NCBI GenBank assembly: GCA_945895265.1
Contig: CAMDEF010000002.1
Coordinates: 115,062-179,061, forward strand
Direction of reading: 5' to 3'
Origin: Bordetella parapertussis
GTDB lineage: Bacteria > Pseudomonadota > Gammaproteobacteria > Burkholderiales > Burkholderiaceae_B
DNA length: 64,000 bases
In this document: one piece after another, positions 1-8,740 of the stretch
How the letters are laid out: each line of letters starts with the position of its first letter
How positions within the stretch are numbered: the stretch's first letter is position 1
Notes under the pieces: model-generated
The model's database searches: none
Told to the model about the DNA's origin: nothing
What the model saw: only the letters and a program-made list of their open reading frames with translations
Translations under genes and position numbers: made by a program

Positions 1-12
1 GGAGGGTGTTAA

Positions 13-312
13 TTATCGAAAAAGCTCAATGCCTACACGATCAATATGTTCACGCAAAGAATCATTGTCGATCAATGCATAGGCCGTGAGATCGAGCGTG
101 TACGGTAAAAGTAAATCATCAATTAGGATGGCGACGCTTGCGATTAAATCGGGTGTGACGTTATTACCCAAAAGTGCAAGATCGATATCTGACCCCGGTT
201 TGTGCGTGCCCAAGGCGCGTGAACCATAGAGCACGACTTTGTCGATGGCGTTGAATTGTTTAAAGACGCTTTCAAGCGCATGAATCGTTTTAGGGCTTAG
301 ACCCGTGTTCAT
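13..312 (-). CDS. MNT-type nucleotidyltransferase, MntA-like antitoxin
   Basis: Small nucleotidyltransferase of 99 residues. The family motif GSR-x8-SDIDL lies at residues 30-45, with the two metal-binding Asp residues in SDIDL. In HEPN/MNT pairs such as MntA-HepT this protein AMPylates and silences the HEPN partner; that role is known for the family and inferred here. I chose the ATG at 312 because the longer in-frame version (to 390) runs into the upstream HEPN gene and begins before the fold. It lies 14 bases downstream of the HEPN gene on the same strand, so the two are probably cotranscribed. Confidence 0.8.
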   Translation of the reverse strand: MNTGLSPKTIHALESVFKQFNAIDKVVLYGSRALGTHKPGSDIDLALLGNNVTPDLIASVAILIDDLLLPYTLDLTAYALIDNDSLREHIDRVGIELFR

Positions 313-326
313 TTTTTTGACATACG

Positions 327-737
327 CTATTTGGCGAGTGTTTTGAATTGTTCTGCGAAGGCTCGAAGTGCTGGATAAAACGATTGGCAAATGCTATGCA
401 CAATCGCTTGGGCAGTATCAATGTTGTAGGTATGCGAAGTTTGATTGCGTGCCTCAATCATTTTCATCCAGACCTCGCCGTCTTCGATCAAGGCATTTTT
501 AAAGGCTGAGCGACTGGCATCTCGCGAACCCACTAAATCAACAATGCCTTGGTAGGTGAGGTAGTCTTTGAGTACATTCCAGGCGAGTTCGTGCGTGAAC
601 TCAAAGCCTTGAATCAAGCCTTGCTGCTCAAGTGGCGTGAGGGCACGAGCTTGGGATAGCTCAATCGCTTCGGTGAGCGTTTGAAAGGCCCGAAGAAAAT
701 TACTAAAGCGTTGTTTCCAGCGAACGTCTTGACTCAT
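327..737 (-). CDS. HEPN protein, HI0074/HepT-like (NTase substrate-binding family)
   Basis: All-helical protein of 136 residues that reads as the HI0074 family (nucleotidyltransferase substrate-binding, PF08780). It carries the block ELAWNVLKDYL near residues 50-60 and an RX4HXY motif at R97, H102 and Y104. In the studied HepT toxins this motif is the RNase site, and the tyrosine is the AMPylated residue. Here it is the first gene of a two-gene unit with the MNT protein downstream. Whether it is a toxin or only a substrate-binding partner cannot be decided from sequence. No strong ribosome binding site is visible. Confidence 0.75.
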   Translation of the reverse strand: MSQDVRWKQRFSNFLRAFQTLTEAIELSQARALTPLEQQGLIQGFEFTHELAWNVLKDYLTYQGIVDLVGSRDASRSAFKNALIEDGEVWMKMIEARNQTSHTYNIDTAQAIVHSICQSFYPALRAFAEQFKTLAK

Positions 738-899
738 GGCGTGAGTTTAGCAAGATACACAATCTAGCGGGAGCTTCTGGGCGCTGACGCGACTCAGTTA
801 AAAAGCGCGCACGCAAACCCGTTCTGCTTTAGGGCAGGATGAATAGCTCAGGCAGGTCAGGTGTCGATGACGTTGGCGTAGCCGAGGGGCGGTAGACCC

Positions 900-1583
900 T
901 CAACGTACCAGCACTCTACTAAAAAAGATTTGCGCAAAGCGATCAAGTGGTGCAACGCTGCGAGTGAGCTTCGCGCGCAAAATCGCACCCTCCCAGCCGA
1001 TCCAAAAGAATTGCGATAGGCTTTCAGGGTCGTGAGTTGGTGCGATTTCACCCGTGTCACGGGCGAGTTGAAATAGGGCTGTCACGCGGGCTTCCCAAGC
1101 CTGCATGACTTGCTCAAGCCGCTCTCTGAATTCTTCGTTTAGCGCAGCAAGCTCTTGCCCCATATTGCCGATCAGGCAACCACGTTTGAAATCGTATTTG
1201 GCCAGGCCGACCTTGCCGTCGTCGACAAAATCTTGCAAGCGTTGCAAGGGGGTCCGCTCGGGGTTGTCGAAGAGGAGAGCCATCTTCTGGGCATAAAACT
1301 GAACGTAGTTATCCACGACCGCGACACCGAATTCGTGTTTGCTCTTGAAGTAATAATAAAAAGAGCCTTTCGGGACGCCGACGATAGACAAAATTTCATC
1401 GATGCCCGTAATTTGAAAGCCACGCTCTGTTAGCAATTCGGTGCCGCACCAGATGATTGCCGAGCGGGTATCGCCGCGTTGCTTGGCCGCCAGCGAACGG
1501 GTGTGCCTGAACTGCATATCTGCGTCTGACGCATTGTCTTTGCGAGCGCCGTCAGGTGGTGCGATGGCGTGGAGGGTACCCAT
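900..1583 (-). CDS. TetR/AcrR family transcriptional regulator
   Basis: A 227-residue TetR-type repressor. The N-terminal helix-turn-helix spans about residues 57-80, with the typical VPKGSFYYYFKSK recognition segment. The ligand-binding half holds a GCLIGNMGQELAALNEEFR block common to TetR proteins that sense reactive or enoyl compounds. It is divergent from the liv/acyl-CoA operon starting at 1854 and probably controls it together with its own gene; two palindromes lie between them. The start is uncertain: the ATG at 1517 would remove a non-conserved 22-residue leader. Confidence 0.85.
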   Translation of the reverse strand: MGTLHAIAPPDGARKDNASDADMQFRHTRSLAAKQRGDTRSAIIWCGTELLTERGFQITGIDEILSIVGVPKGSFYYYFKSKHEFGVAVVDNYVQFYAQKMALLFDNPERTPLQRLQDFVDDGKVGLAKYDFKRGCLIGNMGQELAALNEEFRERLEQVMQAWEARVTALFQLARDTGEIAPTHDPESLSQFFWIGWEGAILRAKLTRSVAPLDRFAQIFFSRVLVR

Positions 1584-1636
1584 AGATTTTGATTAACTAA
1601 TATTTAAAAAGTAAACAAAAAGATAAAAAAATCACA

Positions 1637-1655
1637 CGAATAGATATTCTATTCG
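1637..1655. promoter_or_regulatory. 19-bp perfect palindrome, putative operator
   Basis: The arms CGAATAGA and TCTATTCG flank a 3-base centre (TAT). It lies 54 bases upstream of the tetR start in an AT-rich region, as expected for an autoregulatory site. Its function is inferred from position only. Confidence 0.5.
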
Positions 1656-1716
1656 CTTGATGTATAACACTTTTTTGTAAAAGACATTCATTTAGGGTAA
1701 ATACCAATCGATTTTA

Positions 1717-1731
1717 TAGACGATCGGTCTA
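1717..1731. promoter_or_regulatory. TAGAC-N5-GTCTA palindrome, putative TetR operator
   Basis: The sequence TAGACGATCGGTCTA has 5-bp inverted arms. It resembles the TAGAC...GTCTA type of site bound by some TetR proteins such as NemR. It sits between the divergent tetR and livG genes, 123 bases before livG, and is the best candidate operator for the catabolic operon. Confidence 0.5.
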
Positions 1732-1853
1732 ATATCACTCTCGTTACGACTGAATCGTGCGTCGTCCTCAATGTTGAGGGCGAGTCTTGTCTGAAGTGAA
1801 ACAAAGATGTGTATGCGGGTTGATCGATGCAATCAAGTCCAAGAGTGTGATGT

Positions 1854-2621
1854 ATGACTGAGCCTTTGCTCGTTGTACGTGAGCTCGATAAAAATTTTGG
1901 TGGTGTTCAAGCTGTCAAGGGCTTGTCGCTTGAGATCGCTGCGGGTGAAATTGTTGGGCTAATCGGCCCGAATGGTTCGGGCAAATCAACCAGCGTGAAT
2001 TTGATTTCGGGCACGATGCGCGCGACACGCGGACAGATTTTATTGGATGGCCACGACATTTCGACTGCGACGATCGGTGAGCGTGTGGCCCTCGGCCTTG
2101 CCCGTACGTTTCAAACGACAAGTCTTTTTCCAGAATTTAGCTTGCTAGAGCAGGTGCTGTTAGGGGCGCATACTCGCTTCGAAACCAAAGCGGCGCAAGC
2201 AATTTTTCGCACTAAACCCTATCGCCAAGAAGTCGTGGCTCAGCGAGAGCGTGCCGCAGACTTGCTTGAGTTTATGGGGTTGCTGGGCGTCGCGCATGCG
2301 CCTGCTTCAGCGATTTCATCAGCACAGCAACGTTTGTTAATGGTTGCGACAGCCCTTGCAACGGAGCCGCGGGTTTTGTTGCTGGATGAGCCAGCAGCGG
2401 GGATGGTTGCCAAAGAACGCGCTGAATTGTCGGAGATCATCTTGCGAATCCGTGACCGAGGCGTGGCTGTTTTAGTGATTGAGCATCACATGGGCTTAAT
2501 CATGGAGGTTTGTCAGCGTATCGCGGTGTTGAATTTCGGACAAAAGATTGCTGATGGCACGCCCGCGCAGGTGCGTGCGGATCCGGCCGTGATTGATGCC
2601 TATCTCGGAACGGAGCACTAA
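1854..2621 (+). CDS. livG: Branched-chain amino acid-type ABC transporter ATPase, LivG-like
   Basis: ATPase subunit of a LivFGHMK-type importer, 255 residues. Walker A (GPNGSGKST) is at residues 38-46 and Walker B reads VLLLDEPAAGM. The signature motif is aberrant: where LSYGQQ or LSGGQ is expected, residues 154-158 read ISSAQ, so the key glycine is alanine. The C terminus (DPAVIDAYLGTEH) is typical of LivG. It is the first gene of an operon running to 10278. Because the partner genes encode acyl-CoA enzymes, the cargo may be a carboxylic acid or amide instead of an amino acid. Confidence 0.88.
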   Translation: MTEPLLVVRELDKNFGGVQAVKGLSLEIAAGEIVGLIGPNGSGKSTSVNLISGTMRATRGQILLDGHDISTATIGERVALGLARTFQTTSLFPEFSLLEQVLLGAHTRFETKAAQAIFRTKPYRQEVVAQRERAADLLEFMGLLGVAHAPASAISSAQQRLLMVATALATEPRVLLLDEPAAGMVAKERAELSEIILRIRDRGVAVLVIEHHMGLIMEVCQRIAVLNFGQKIADGTPAQVRADPAVIDAYLGTEH

Positions 2622-3323
2622 ATGCTGAGGGTGAATAATCTCTATGCAGGCTATGGCAAGACCGACGTCTTGCATGGTGTGAGTTTTGAAGTGAAGGCTG
2701 GGCAATGTGTCTCACTGATTGGCGCGAACGGTGCCGGAAAAAGTACCACTTTGAAATGCATCACAGGTTTGTTGCCCTCGCGTTCTGGATCGATTGAGTT
2801 TGAAGGTGTTGCGCTTGAACGACTACCAGGTCACCAGATCGTACGCCATGGCATCACCATGTGCCCCGAGGGACGCCAAGTGTTTGGCGCAATGTCCGTG
2901 TTAGAAAATTTGAAAATGGGTGCGCATACTCGACGGGATACTAAAGAGGCAGACGATCTGAACGAGATGTTCGAAATGTTTCCGGTCTTGCGCCAACGTG
3001 CTACGCAAATGGCTGGCACCTTATCGGGTGGCGAGCAAGAGATGCTCGCGATTGCCAGGGCACTGATGTCGCGTCCAAAGCTGTGTATTTTTGACGAACC
3101 CTCGCTTGGTTTGGCACCAAAGATTGTGCAAGAAGTGGGTGAGACACTTGCGCGAATCAAGGCCCGTGGCACGACAATTTTATTAGTGGAGCAAAACGCA
3201 AAAATGGCGCTTGGTTTAGCGGATCACGCCTATCTGTACGAGGCAGGTGAAATTGTTTTAGAAGGAAGTGGCGCTGAATTGCTGTCGCATCCAGAAGTGA
3301 GTAAGGCGTATCTCGGTCATTGA
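2622..3323 (+). CDS. livF: Branched-chain amino acid-type ABC transporter ATPase, LivF-like
   Basis: Second ATPase of the importer, 233 residues. Walker A (GANGAGKST) is at residues 34-42, a canonical signature (LSGGE) starts at residue 134, and Walker B is CIFDEPSLGL. The start codon follows the livG stop directly (TAA then ATG), which implies translational coupling. LivF normally forms a heterodimer with LivG, so an intact signature here could partly compensate for the altered one in LivG. Confidence 0.92.
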   Translation: MLRVNNLYAGYGKTDVLHGVSFEVKAGQCVSLIGANGAGKSTTLKCITGLLPSRSGSIEFEGVALERLPGHQIVRHGITMCPEGRQVFGAMSVLENLKMGAHTRRDTKEADDLNEMFEMFPVLRQRATQMAGTLSGGEQEMLAIARALMSRPKLCIFDEPSLGLAPKIVQEVGETLARIKARGTTILLVEQNAKMALGLADHAYLYEAGEIVLEGSGAELLSHPEVSKAYLGH

Positions 3324-3341
3324 CGTATTAGCGGATGGTGT

Positions 3342-3365
3342 CATTTTGCCTTAAAAAGCAGAATG
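3342..3365 (+). other. Intercistronic hairpin
   Basis: The arms CATTTTGC and GCAGAATG (7 of 8 paired) flank an A-rich loop just after livF. No T-tract follows, so it may be an attenuator or processing site that separates expression of the ATPases from the abundant binding protein. Confidence 0.3.
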
Positions 3366-3484
3366 CCTTGACAGTCGTGTGAAGGAAGCAAACTTTTTCT
3401 AATCAGAGTTCAGCGTAAAAAGAATTTCGTCTTAAAGCATTTGGTCTTAACAATAATCATCTAAAAACATCAGGAGAGCACAAT

Positions 3485-4708
3485 ATGAAAACTCGCACCA
3501 CAACAATAGTGTCGCGCATGCTGGGCGGTGCGTTAGCCGTAGCCATGGCCTTTGCCAGTGCGGCTGAAAAGCAATTGACGCTTGGCTTAAATGATTCATT
3601 GACCGGGCCCGGCGCTGTGTATGGCTTGCCTCAGGCCAATGCGGTAAAAATGGCTGCCGAAGAGATCAATGCGAAAGGAGGGATCAAAGCGGGCGGCGAT
3701 ACCTACAAGCTGAATGTGATTGCCTACGACGACAAGGCGAATCCAACCGAAGGTACGAACGCCGTGCGTAAGCTGATCGATCGTGATAGCGCTCAATACA
3801 TCGTTGGCTTTTGTTGCTCTGGCCCAACGAGCGCCGTTGCTTCATTTATCGGTAAAGAAAAGGTCTTGATGTTGGTGGGTAATGCGGCTGAGCGCAGCAT
3901 CACGACGCTGGGTGCGCCAAACTTGTTGCGTACAAGACCACCTGCAGATTTTACGGGCGCAGCAGCGGGTACGTTTGTTGCAAGCAAGGGCGCAAAAAAC
4001 ATCGCGGTCATTGGCTCGTTGGATGTGGGCTTTTATACGCAATATCTTGAAGCGTTTGAAAAAGAGTTCGTAAAGGGTGGCGGCAAGATTATTGCCAAAG
4101 AAACCTTTGGTTTAAAAGATCGTGACATGACGCCGCAACTCACCAAGGTACGAGCCTTGAATCCGGATGCACTTTTGGTGCTGGGCTACATTGAGCCCGC
4201 CGCGTTTGTTTACAGGCAATCAGTTGAAATGGGGATGAAGGTTGCACGCTATGGGTTCACGAGCGGTAGCGAAGAGCAATTTTTAAGGGTTGCCACCACC
4301 GAGCAAATGGAAGGCGTGTGGGATTTGCGCCCGACAGAGTTGACTCTTGAGGCACTGGGCGCTACCGCCAAGACATACGTTGCGAACTATACAAAAAAAT
4401 ACGGTACACCCCCATCGCCGAGCTCACCCTACGCGTATGACCAAGTCTATGTCTTGAAAAATGCGATCGAAGCTGCTGGTAGCGCAAGCGATCCTCTGAA
4501 GGTCGCTGCGGCGGCTTTCAAAATCGGTGTGCCCTCAGAGGCGGTGATGAAATACCTACCCGTTGCGGGCATGATGTTTGATCAAAACGGACAGGCCTAT
4601 ACATCAAATGGTGCGTTTCAATGGCAAAAGGGTAAGTGGATCTATGTACAAGATTTGCCCTCTGATCCTGCGGCCTATTCAACCTATTTAAGGGGTCTGC
4701 GTAAATGA
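3485..4708 (+). CDS. livK: Periplasmic substrate-binding protein, LivK-like
   Basis: Periplasmic binding protein of the importer, 407 residues. It begins with a signal peptide of about 27 residues (basic MKTRTTTIVSR, hydrophobic core, cleavage near FASA/AEKQ). The type I fold starts with LTLGLNDSLTGPGAVYG and continues with the DDKANPTEG segment seen in Peripla_BP_6 proteins. A good ribosome binding site (AGGAGA) precedes the ATG. It sits 160 bases after livF, with a hairpin between them. Ligand identity cannot be read from the sequence. Confidence 0.88.
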   Translation: MKTRTTTIVSRMLGGALAVAMAFASAAEKQLTLGLNDSLTGPGAVYGLPQANAVKMAAEEINAKGGIKAGGDTYKLNVIAYDDKANPTEGTNAVRKLIDRDSAQYIVGFCCSGPTSAVASFIGKEKVLMLVGNAAERSITTLGAPNLLRTRPPADFTGAAAGTFVASKGAKNIAVIGSLDVGFYTQYLEAFEKEFVKGGGKIIAKETFGLKDRDMTPQLTKVRALNPDALLVLGYIEPAAFVYRQSVEMGMKVARYGFTSGSEEQFLRVATTEQMEGVWDLRPTELTLEALGATAKTYVANYTKKYGTPPSPSSPYAYDQVYVLKNAIEAAGSASDPLKVAAAAFKIGVPSEAVMKYLPVAGMMFDQNGQAYTSNGAFQWQKGKWIYVQDLPSDPAAYSTYLRGLRK

Positions 4709-4738
4709 TCGTCAGCGATCCAGTACAGGGATGCTTGT

Positions 4739-5596
4739 GTGATTGAGTTCTTGCAACAGGTCTTTAATGGCTTGGCGATTGGGGCGGTGTACACCCTGAT
4801 CGCCATCGGCTTGACGATTGTTTTCGGCATCTTAGGGATTGCGCACTTTGCCCATGGGGTTGTGGCCATGTCGGGCGGCTATGTCACGTTTTTCTTAATC
4901 GAAAAATTGGGTGTGCCATTTTTTGTTGCGATGATGCTTGCGATGGTGGTGGGCGCGATCCTTGGTTTGCTCGTTGAGCGTTTTGCGTATCGTCCGGTAC
5001 AAAATGCTGCGCATATCAACGCCTTCATCATTGCTCTTGGGCTGACGATGATGATTGATGGCTTGAATTTGTTAGCCTTTGGTCCAGACCAAATGGTGAT
5101 CCGTACGCCGTTTCAAAGTGTATTCAATCTGGCGGGGTTGGTGGTCACAGAGTTGCGGGTATACGTGATGGTGACGACTGCAGTGTTGATTGTCGCCATG
5201 TCGTTTTTTGTGAGTCGAACTAAAACAGGTCGCGCGATTCGCGCCGTGGCGCAAAATCGCTCGGCAGCGATTTTGATGGGCGTCAATGTCAATGCGGTCG
5301 CACTGGTGGTCTTTGGCTTGTCGTCGGCACTAGGAGTGGCTGGCGGTGCTTTGGTGGGTGCCATGCTTGCGCTTGCACCTGGTTTGGGTGAAAGCCTAGT
5401 GATCAAAGGTTTTGCCGTGTTGATCTTAGGTGGCCTGGGTTCGGTGCCGGGCGCGATTGTCGGTGGCTTGATTCTGGGTGTCAGCGAGGCACTGGCGGCA
5501 GGCTATTTATCGTCGGCTTATAAAGATGTGATCGCCTTTTTAGTCATGATTGTGGTGTTGTTGTTTAGGCCTGAAGGCCTGTTGGGTAAAAAATGA
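4739..5596 (+). CDS. livH: Branched-chain amino acid-type ABC transporter permease, LivH-like
   Basis: Inner-membrane permease of 285 residues. It starts with the LivH hallmark FLQQVFNGLAIGAVYTLIAIGLT and has about eight hydrophobic segments. The GGLGSVPGAIVGG loop near the C terminus is the contact region for the ATPases. The start is GTG with no in-frame ATG nearby. It ends in a 4-base overlap (ATGA) with livM. Confidence 0.92.
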   Translation: MIEFLQQVFNGLAIGAVYTLIAIGLTIVFGILGIAHFAHGVVAMSGGYVTFFLIEKLGVPFFVAMMLAMVVGAILGLLVERFAYRPVQNAAHINAFIIALGLTMMIDGLNLLAFGPDQMVIRTPFQSVFNLAGLVVTELRVYVMVTTAVLIVAMSFFVSRTKTGRAIRAVAQNRSAAILMGVNVNAVALVVFGLSSALGVAGGALVGAMLALAPGLGESLVIKGFAVLILGGLGSVPGAIVGGLILGVSEALAAGYLSSAYKDVIAFLVMIVVLLFRPEGLLGKK

Positions 5597-6567
5597 GTGT
5601 AGTCAAAACACACCTTGGCTGGGCCTTGCTGAGTCTGTTAGTGCTTGCGCTCGCACCCGCGTTAGTGAAGGTTCCCTACTTTTTGCATTTAGGGATTTTG
5701 GCTTTGATTTGGGTGATTGTCGCGCAAGGTCAAAATCTAGTGCAAGGTTTTACTGGCTATGTGTCAATTGCCGCCGCGGGCTTTATGGGAGTCGGTGCTT
5801 ACGCGTCGACGTTGCTGACGACTAAGCTCGGGTGGTCTGTCTGGACTAGCATGGCCTGCGCACCCTTGATTGCGGGGCTGTTGGCCATTATGGTGGGATA
5901 CCCCAGCCTAAGAGTGAAGGGCCATTATTTTGCAATTGTGACGATGGCCTATAACTTAGTCATTTTCATTGTGCTGATTAACTACAGCTCGTTGACGGGT
6001 GGTGAATCGGGCATCACGGGTGTCTCCAAGCCAGAAAACTTTTCTGTCTTTGGCCTGCTTGTTAACTTTGAAACACGTAACGCTTACTACTATCTCACCC
6101 TGATCTGCGCGGTTTGTGCCACGGTGATTTGTGGTTTAGTTTTACATTCGCGGGTAGGGCGAGTCTTGTTGGCGATTCGACAAAATGAGCCGCTAGTAGA
6201 CGCGGCCGGAGTATTCGCCTGGCGCTACAAGATGTTTGCCTTTGTGTTGAGTGCCTCGTTATGCGGTGTCGCCGGGGCGCTGTATGCACATTTCATTGGT
6301 TTCTTAAACCCTGAACCCTTTGGTGTGGATCAGTCTCTGAATGCGATCTTGGCGGTGATTCTTGGGGGCAGCGGCACGTTGGCCGGCCCTGTCGTAGGTG
6401 CTTTTCTCGTCGTCGCGTTGCCCGAGTTCTTGCGCGTTGCTGAAACGTATCGGCTCATCGTGTATGGTTTGTTGTTGGTATTAACGACAATATTTATGCC
6501 ACGCGGGATTGTTCCACTCTTGGCGTATGCTTGGCATTTGTTTACGAGTCTCTTTAAAAGACGTTGA
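5593..6567 (+). CDS. livM: Branched-chain amino acid-type ABC transporter permease, LivM-like
   Basis: Second permease, 324 residues. Multiple membrane segments, the sequence GFTGYVSIAAAGFMGVGAYAS and the cytoplasmic loop GGSGTLAGPVVGA identify LivM. It is coupled to livH by an ATGA overlap. Together with livG, livF, livK and livH it completes a full five-component importer. Confidence 0.92.
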   Translation: MSVVKTHLGWALLSLLVLALAPALVKVPYFLHLGILALIWVIVAQGQNLVQGFTGYVSIAAAGFMGVGAYASTLLTTKLGWSVWTSMACAPLIAGLLAIMVGYPSLRVKGHYFAIVTMAYNLVIFIVLINYSSLTGGESGITGVSKPENFSVFGLLVNFETRNAYYYLTLICAVCATVICGLVLHSRVGRVLLAIRQNEPLVDAAGVFAWRYKMFAFVLSASLCGVAGALYAHFIGFLNPEPFGVDQSLNAILAVILGGSGTLAGPVVGAFLVVALPEFLRVAETYRLIVYGLLLVLTTIFMPRGIVPLLAYAWHLFTSLFKRR

Positions 6568-6572
6568 ACGCA

Positions 6573-7712
6573 ATGACCCACAGTACGCGCAGTCTGACCC
6601 AATGGTTTGAGCAGCTTGAGCGCTTTTACGCTCAAGCGATGAGCGCCGATTCTTTACTCGGCTCCTATGATGCTGTCCGCGAGCGAAAGCGGCTGAGCGT
6701 TGCCGCAAGCTTTGGCTTAACTGGGATTCAAGTTGGACTTGAACACGGTGGCTTTGGTGCGCCTTACTCGACCAAAGCGAAGCTCGCTCAACGCTTAGCC
6801 AGTGTGGATTTTGGTGTGTCAATGGCGGTGATCAACTCACAGAACGTAGCTGATGATGTGTCACGTTGGTTGCCCACCGCAGTCTCGAAGCGTTGGGTGC
6901 CTGGGTTGTTGAGTGGCGACCTGATTGGATGCACCGCCTTGACTGAGCCCGGGGCCGGGTCAGATTTTTCGGCGGTGACGACCCGCGCGGTTCAGACTGC
7001 AGACGGTTGGCGACTGCAAGGCGAGAAAGCTTGGATTATCAATGCAAAAATTGCGGATGTATTTTTGGTGTATGCGCAGACTCAACCTGACGCTGGCGCC
7101 GCTGGGATTGCCGCCTTCGTGGTCGAAGCAAAACGACCAGGTTTTGAACGGTCTAGTGATACGTTCACTTCAGCTGCGGCCTTGAGCGGCACAGGCGGCT
7201 TTCGATTGCAGGGATACGTTGCTCAGGCCGATGAAATGTTGCATGCCCCGGGTCTTGCCTTTAAGCGAGCCCTCGAATCGATCAACGGTGCACGGGTGTA
7301 TGTCGCAGCGATGTGTGTGGGCATGTTGCAAGAAAGCCTGCGTATCGCACACGCGTATGGTCAGCATCGGCAGACGTTTGGCCAGCCGTTAGCGCAACAT
7401 CAAGGTTGGCGTTGGATGCTTGCTGAGGCAGCGGTTGATGTTGAAGCGGCAAGTGCCTTAGTGCAGTGTGCGGCGCAGGCAATAGATGAGGGCACTCAAT
7501 CGCAAGACCTCGCGGCTAAAGCGAAGGTGTTTGCGACACGGGCTGCGCAACGACATTTGCCCGCGTTGTTACATGCAATGGGCGCAGAGGGGTTGCGCGA
7601 CAGCTATCCGTTGCTGCGGCACGTTGCCGCAGCACAAGTTGCGACGTTGGTTGATGGTTCAACTGAAATGTTGCTTGAACGAATTAGTAAAAACTTAAAA
7701 AACACAGGTTGA
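6573..7712 (+). CDS. Acyl-CoA dehydrogenase family protein
   Basis: FAD-dependent acyl-CoA dehydrogenase of about 379 residues. CTALTEPGAGSDFSAV is the conserved flavin-binding strand, and the C-terminal helical domain is complete. At the usual catalytic glutamate position (YEGT in many members) this protein has VDGST, so an aspartate replaces glutamate. A TTG at 6564 overlapping the livM stop is an alternative start; I prefer the ATG at 6573. It is probably the first catabolic step for the substrate imported by the liv system after CoA activation. Confidence 0.88.
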   Translation: MTHSTRSLTQWFEQLERFYAQAMSADSLLGSYDAVRERKRLSVAASFGLTGIQVGLEHGGFGAPYSTKAKLAQRLASVDFGVSMAVINSQNVADDVSRWLPTAVSKRWVPGLLSGDLIGCTALTEPGAGSDFSAVTTRAVQTADGWRLQGEKAWIINAKIADVFLVYAQTQPDAGAAGIAAFVVEAKRPGFERSSDTFTSAAALSGTGGFRLQGYVAQADEMLHAPGLAFKRALESINGARVYVAAMCVGMLQESLRIAHAYGQHRQTFGQPLAQHQGWRWMLAEAAVDVEAASALVQCAAQAIDEGTQSQDLAAKAKVFATRAAQRHLPALLHAMGAEGLRDSYPLLRHVAAAQVATLVDGSTEMLLERISKNLKNTG

Positions 7713-7717
7713 ATGTT

Positions 7718-8740
7718 ATGCGCGTATTTCAAATTGAGGGTGAATGGGGGCTTGAGCACTTAAAGCTCAGTACGCGACCGACCCCTAAGCCGGCTGCCGG
7801 GCAAGTGTTGGTCAAAATAAAAGCGTCGTCAGTGAATTATCGCGACCCGATTGTCCCCGAGCGTGGGTATGGCGCTGCGACGGGTACCTTGCCCTTGATA
7901 CCCGTTTCGGATGGGATGGGCGAGGTTGTTGAAATCGGCACAGGGGTGACGCGTTTTAAAGTCGGTGACCGCGTGTGTCCGACTTACTTTCAAAAGTGGA
8001 TTTCAGGCGAGCCGAATCAAGAGCGTTTGACGCATTCGTTAGGAGGGCCCATTGATGGCACGATGGCCGAGTATATGTGTTTGTCTGAAGAAGGCTTGGT
8101 TAAGATCCCGGCTTATTTGTCTGATCTTGAAGCCGCAACGCTACCTTGCGCGGCCGTGACAGCCTGGAGTGCCTTGGTGACATGCGGTCAGGTCAAGCCA
8201 GGCGATCGCGTGTTGTTGCAAGGCTCGGGTGGCGTATCGCTGTTCGCCTTGCAGTTTGCCAAAACGTTGGGTGCGCAGGTGACGGTCATCTCGTCAAGTG
8301 ATGCCAAGATTGAGCGCTTAAAACAAATGGGCGCTGACCACACCATTAACTATCTGACTACGCCAGAGTGGTCGAAAGCTTCACGTGAATTGACCGACGG
8401 CAACGGCTACGACCACATCGTAGAGCTAGGAGGTGAAAAAACCTTGCCCCAGTCCTTGCGCTGTATTCGGCCAGGCGGCACCTTATCGATGATTGGAATT
8501 CTGTCAGGCATTGCGATGTCTGCCTCGTTGGGATTAATCATCACGCGTCAAGTGCGCTTGCAGGGGATCACGGTGGGCAATCGCGATGCGTTCGAGGCTT
8601 TGTTGCGTGCGATGACTCAACATCAAATTCGCCCTGTGATTGATCGGGTATTTGATTTTACAGAATTGAAAGAGGCCTTTGCTTATTTAAAAAGCGGTGC
8701 TCAGTTCGGGAAAATCTGTATTTCGCACGAACTGAAATGA
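7718..8740 (+). CDS. MDR-family zinc-type alcohol dehydrogenase/quinone reductase-like oxidoreductase
   Basis: Medium-chain dehydrogenase/reductase of about 340 residues. The GroES-like N-terminal half is followed by a Rossmann domain with RVLLQGSGGVSLFALQFAK, an NAD(P)-binding loop. I see no clear catalytic or structural zinc cysteine cluster, so it may be a zinc-independent enone or enoyl reductase. The ATG at 7718 is preferred over a TTG at 7709. It lies between the acyl-CoA dehydrogenase and the CoA ligase in one operon. Confidence 0.85.
   Translation: MRVFQIEGEWGLEHLKLSTRPTPKPAAGQVLVKIKASSVNYRDPIVPERGYGAATGTLPLIPVSDGMGEVVEIGTGVTRFKVGDRVCPTYFQKWISGEPNQERLTHSLGGPIDGTMAEYMCLSEEGLVKIPAYLSDLEAATLPCAAVTAWSALVTCGQVKPGDRVLLQGSGGVSLFALQFAKTLGAQVTVISSSDAKIERLKQMGADHTINYLTTPEWSKASRELTDGNGYDHIVELGGEKTLPQSLRCIRPGGTLSMIGILSGIAMSASLGLIITRQVRLQGITVGNRDAFEALLRAMTQHQIRPVIDRVFDFTELKEAFAYLKSGAQFGKICISHELK

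Noticed and set aside
3342..3365. Rho-independent terminator after livF
   Set aside because: The stem is weak and no T-tract follows, so it is listed only as a hairpin.
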